64,000 nucleotides of DNA from JAWPMT01 sp965215825. GTDB lineage: Bacteria > Bacteroidota > Bacteroidia > Cytophagales > Cyclobacteriaceae. The notes beneath the pieces were generated by a model. It was not told where the DNA came from. It saw nothing but the letters and a program-made list of their open reading frames with translations, and did no database searches. This document shows positions 60,956 to 64,000 of the stretch, in pieces (position 1 is the first letter of the stretch; each line of letters starts with the position of its first letter). The position numbers were made by a program, and so were the translations under genes. The DNA lies in contig CBDCEM010000002.1 in assembly GCA_965215825.1 (NCBI GenBank), positions 1-64,000 on the forward strand, read 5' to 3'.

Positions 60956-63670
60956 ATGAAAAAGTTTTTCATCGTTTTTCTCTCTATTATCGGCCTGCTA
61001 GTGGTCGCTATGGCTGTTGGCCCCATTTTTTTCAAGGACGACATTCAAAAAGCCATAGACGAACAAGTTGCCAATAATCTTAATGCGAAAATCTATTACA
61101 GCACGGATGATTTTAGCCTGTCATTGTTCCGAAGTTTCCCTAACCTTAGTGTCGCTATTGGAAATTTTGGTGTTGTAGGTGTTGATCAATTCGAGTCAGA
61201 TACACTTCTGGCGGTGAAAACTTTTGACATTACCGTGGACATCATGTCCGCCATTTCTGGTGAGAAAATCGTCATTAAAAATGTCTTATTGGATGAGCCT
61301 TTGATCAATGTTCATGTACTGGAAGATGGTAGTGCCAGCTATGATATAGCAAAACCGTCGCAAGATACAGAAGAGGTAGAAGAAGAAACAACAAGTGCGG
61401 AATCGACTGATGTCGCGATCACGGTGGAAAAGTGGGCCATTAACAACGGAGAGATTGATTACGTAGATTTTAGTTCCGCCATCTCTATGTTGTTGGATGG
61501 GTTAAATCACGAAGGGTCCGGAGATTTTACGCTCGAAGTATTTGACCTGTCTACAAACACTGTCATTGAAGAAGTCTCCTTTGCCTATGGTAACGAAGTA
61601 TATCTCAATCAGAAACGTTTTGAAGCGGACCTGACCCTGAACATGGACCTGGCCAATATGAATTTTGTTTTTAAAGAAAACCGATTGGCACTTAATCAAT
61701 TCGGGTTTGTCGTTGATGGCAACGTTAACATGCCAGGAGAGGATATCAATATGGATATCACTTTCGACGGCAAGGAAATTGATTTAAAAGGCATTCTTTC
61801 TCTTATTCCGGGTGCTTATCAAGAATACCTTGATGGTATCTCGGCTGGTGGTCAAATTGGATTTGACGGGTATGTGAAGGGTACCTACAATGAGATTTCG
61901 ATGCCTCATGTTGCTGCAAACCTTACCGTATCGGACGGAAACATCAAATATGCCGAATACCCCATACCCATTGAAAAACTCAATATCAAAGCTGGATTTG
62001 ACTATCCTTCAGCAGATTTAAAAGACTTCACGTTTACCATAGATCAATTTGACCTGTTAGTCGATGGGGAACCGGCTTCTGCCAGCCTGTTGTTCAAAGA
62101 TCTGGAAGATTACTTTTGGGATTTCAAGTTTGATGGCAATCTCGATCTTGAAAAGTTGACGAAAGTCATTCCGGTCGAAGGAATGGATCTAACTGGCAAG
62201 ATCAATGCGAACATGGCTTCATCAGGTCGTTTGTCTGACGTAGAGCAGGAAAACTATAAAGCGTTGAAAAGTTCGGGAAGTATGCGTATTCAAGACTTTA
62301 CTTATTCGTCGCCAGACTTGCCTCAAGGGTTTGGCATTTCCGAAACTCAAGCATCTTTTAGTCCGGCTGAGATCAATCTTGCTTCTTTCAAAGGTAATGC
62401 CGGAAAAACGGACCTGAATCTCGACGGGAAAATTACCCATTACCTGGAGTACGCGCTAGGAGAAGAAGCCACTTTAACCGGAGTGTTTAATTTCACTTCT
62501 TCTTTGGTAGATATCAATGAATGGATGACTGAAGAAGATACGGTTGTAGTGGAAGAAGATACCACGACGTTAGAAGTGGTAAGAATACCTACCAATGTCG
62601 ATTTTGAGCTTAATTCTTCTATAGACAAGCTGGCCTACAGCACCTATGACATCAACAACTTCAAAGGTGCAGTTACCATTCGTGAAGGTGCCTTACGAAT
62701 GAATGAAGTTCAGTTCGAATTGCTGGATGGTACTTTTGAGATGAGTGGCGCCTATGAAACGGTGCCAGAGGATCCATTGTATGATTTTGATTTGGGCATC
62801 AAGGATCTTTCTATTCCAAGAGCATTCCAGGGCTTTGAAACGGTAAAAACCATAGCCCCTTTTGCTGAAAAAATGACAGGAAATTTCTCTACGGACTTTC
62901 AGGTATCCGGGTCACTGTTGCAGGACATGTCTCCAGACTATAATACAATGCAGGGATTTGGTTTGGTCAATGTAGCCAATGCCGCCTTGAATGAAGTGAA
63001 GTTGTTAAGTACTGTTTCCGGATTTGCGGGAGGCAACACGCTTCAAGGTAATGATGGCACCGTATCACTGAAAGATGTGTTACTACAAACTGAAATTAGA
63101 GATGGTCGTGTTTTTGTGAAACCTTTTGAAATGAATCTTGGTGGTTATCGGACTGGTGTAGAAGGAAGCAACGGAATTACGGGTGACCTGGACTACACCA
63201 TGTCCGTAAAGGAAGTCTCAACCGGAGCTGCCGGAAGCGCGTTGAATAGCCTTGCGTCTAATACACTTGGGCTTAAAAACGCAATCTCCACGAAAGTTGA
63301 TATCGATCTGGGAGTTGGAGGAACATTCTCTTCACCAAAAGTTAAGTTTCAAGGACTGAAACCTTCGGGCGGATCAGCATCCAATAGCGCCAAAAATGCC
63401 GCCGCTGCCAAAGCCAAAGAAGAGTTAGAAAAAGCGAAACAGAAAGCCAAAGCAGAAGCAGAAAAACGCAAAGCAGAAGCTAAAAGATTAGCTGACGAAA
63501 AGAAAAAAGAGGCAGAAGCCAAACTGAAGGCCGAAGAAGAAGCTGCCAAGCAAAAACTAGACGAGGAAAAGAATAAAGCGACAGACGCTGCCAAAGAAGA
63601 GATCAGCAAAGCCAAAGACAAGGTTAAGAATCTCTTTGGCAAGAAAAAGAAGAAAGGCGGGGGGAGATAA
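60956..63670 (+). CDS. AsmA-family protein with Lys/Ala/Glu-rich tail
   Basis: 904 residues. One N-terminal membrane helix (KKFFIVFLSIIGLLVVAMAVG), then an AsmA/DUF3971-like beta-rich body (SLFRSFPNLSVAIGNFGVVG, DEPLINVHVLEDGSASYDI, GAYETVPEDPLYDFDLGIKD). AsmA-like proteins form beta-groove bridges that move phospholipids to the outer membrane. The last 75 residues are a charged helix rich in Lys, Ala and Glu, ending in KKKKKGGG, which may bind membrane or peptidoglycan. Confidence 0.88.
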   Translation: MKKFFIVFLSIIGLLVVAMAVGPIFFKDDIQKAIDEQVANNLNAKIYYSTDDFSLSLFRSFPNLSVAIGNFGVVGVDQFESDTLLAVKTFDITVDIMSAISGEKIVIKNVLLDEPLINVHVLEDGSASYDIAKPSQDTEEVEEETTSAESTDVAITVEKWAINNGEIDYVDFSSAISMLLDGLNHEGSGDFTLEVFDLSTNTVIEEVSFAYGNEVYLNQKRFEADLTLNMDLANMNFVFKENRLALNQFGFVVDGNVNMPGEDINMDITFDGKEIDLKGILSLIPGAYQEYLDGISAGGQIGFDGYVKGTYNEISMPHVAANLTVSDGNIKYAEYPIPIEKLNIKAGFDYPSADLKDFTFTIDQFDLLVDGEPASASLLFKDLEDYFWDFKFDGNLDLEKLTKVIPVEGMDLTGKINANMASSGRLSDVEQENYKALKSSGSMRIQDFTYSSPDLPQGFGISETQASFSPAEINLASFKGNAGKTDLNLDGKITHYLEYALGEEATLTGVFNFTSSLVDINEWMTEEDTVVVEEDTTTLEVVRIPTNVDFELNSSIDKLAYSTYDINNFKGAVTIREGALRMNEVQFELLDGTFEMSGAYETVPEDPLYDFDLGIKDLSIPRAFQGFETVKTIAPFAEKMTGNFSTDFQVSGSLLQDMSPDYNTMQGFGLVNVANAALNEVKLLSTVSGFAGGNTLQGNDGTVSLKDVLLQTEIRDGRVFVKPFEMNLGGYRTGVEGSNGITGDLDYTMSVKEVSTGAAGSALNSLASNTLGLKNAISTKVDIDLGVGGTFSSPKVKFQGLKPSGGSASNSAKNAAAAKAKEELEKAKQKAKAEAEKRKAEAKRLADEKKKEAEAKLKAEEEAAKQKLDEEKNKATDAAKEEISKAKDKVKNLFGKKKKKGGGR

Positions 63671-63897
63671 AACAAGTTTTGATACGGCGCGGATAAATTA
63701 CCAAAAAGACCTCCGGGAACATCGCGACAAACGATAGGTTGTTCAGCGACCATTAATGAAAAAGCTACTTCAGATAATTTGGCTGGCAACTTAAGTCATC
63801 CATTGATCAAATTTGATCTGATCAATATTCCTAAATGAATATCGCCATCAATCAAAGTATCGGGTCAATATTGATTTGAGAAAAGTAAATTAGTCCC

Positions 63898-64000
63898 ATG
63901 AAAAAGTCCATTCGATATGTGATCTATTTGTTGATCGGCGTATTGCTATATCAACTTATCGAATCAGGAAATACCAGCTTCACACGGGAGCAATTACGAG
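63898..64000 (+). CDS. truncated gene at window edge, membrane-anchored protein start
   Basis: The first 34 codons (MKKSIRYVIYLLIGVLLYQL then IESGNTSFTREQLR) begin with a membrane helix or uncleaved signal. The gene runs beyond the window; function cannot be judged. Confidence 0.55.
   Translation, partial: MKKSIRYVIYLLIGVLLYQLIESGNTSFTREQLR

Noticed and set aside
63349..63789. 146-codon minus-strand ORF
   Set aside because: Antisense shadow of the Lys/Ala/Glu-rich tail of the AsmA gene; Ser/Ala/Phe-rich without features.

Overview
The window reads as a chromosomal segment of a marine-type Bacteroidota, most likely Cytophagales. The evidence is a SusC-like TonB receptor paired with a lipoprotein, a C-terminal type IX secretion sorting domain, OmpA/PD40 envelope proteins, LytTR and SpoIIE signalling, TAnnTTTG-type -7 promoter elements and weak Shine-Dalgarno signals. 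By eye the coding GC is near 43 percent. Nothing was searched against a database; family names come from motifs read in the translations.

Layout. 1-2160: a minus-strand tRNA array split by an IS110-family element. Three tRNAs (Gln, Glu, Asp) are canonical. Five (Leu-CAG, Leu-TAG, His, Pro, Phe) carry the same 17-nt GC-rich insert at the same place in the T arm, and two more array members are wrecked tRNA-like sequences with other GC-rich hairpins. 2.2-3.0 kb: terminators and a probable structured small RNA with its own promoter. 3.0-6.4 kb: small paralogous pairs, a TPR membrane protein and a 56-residue lipoprotein. 6.4-8.0 kb: a gene-free stretch with 12-bp direct repeats and a GC-rich, hairpin-rich block holding two diverged 200-bp repeats. 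8.2-12.3 kb: an integrative-element-like module with a tyrosine recombinase, a T-arm remnant that may be an att site, tRNA-Ser and a half-copy of tRNA-Ser with another GC-rich insert. 12.5-17 kb: TonB receptor and SGNH lipoprotein.

17.2-36.8 kb: an acyl-CoA metabolism island (two SDRs, MaoC hydratase, two acyl-CoA dehydrogenases, APH-like kinase, TesB thioesterase, acyl-CoA carboxyltransferase, crotonase, MDR reductase). It is interrupted twice by cell-surface glycan genes: first a Wzt-type ABC ATPase, an HprK-like P-loop protein, a GT10-like enzyme and a GT2 enzyme; then a LamG lipoprotein pseudogene, a polysaccharide deacetylase and a GNAT. The second insert lies between two nearly identical 665-bp copies of the reductase 3' end and beside a decayed acyl-CoA dehydrogenase tail.

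37-46 kb: DUF547 lipoprotein, CPA2 antiporter, hybrid histidine kinase, then a tight run of globin, SpoIIE phosphatase, sensorless LytS-type kinase and LytTR regulator, followed by two more globins. I read this as a candidate heme-based gas-sensing relay built from separate polypeptides. 46-64 kb: a large T9SS-exported LamG-like protein, a MerB-like protein and methyltransferase, TrmJ-type methylase, M20 peptidase, DsbD, an M23 lipoprotein, two OmpA proteins, an AsmA protein and the start of a truncated gene.

The two observations most worth following are the T-arm inserts in the tRNA array, where an apparent compensatory double change supports a real RNA hairpin, and the three-globin signalling cluster.
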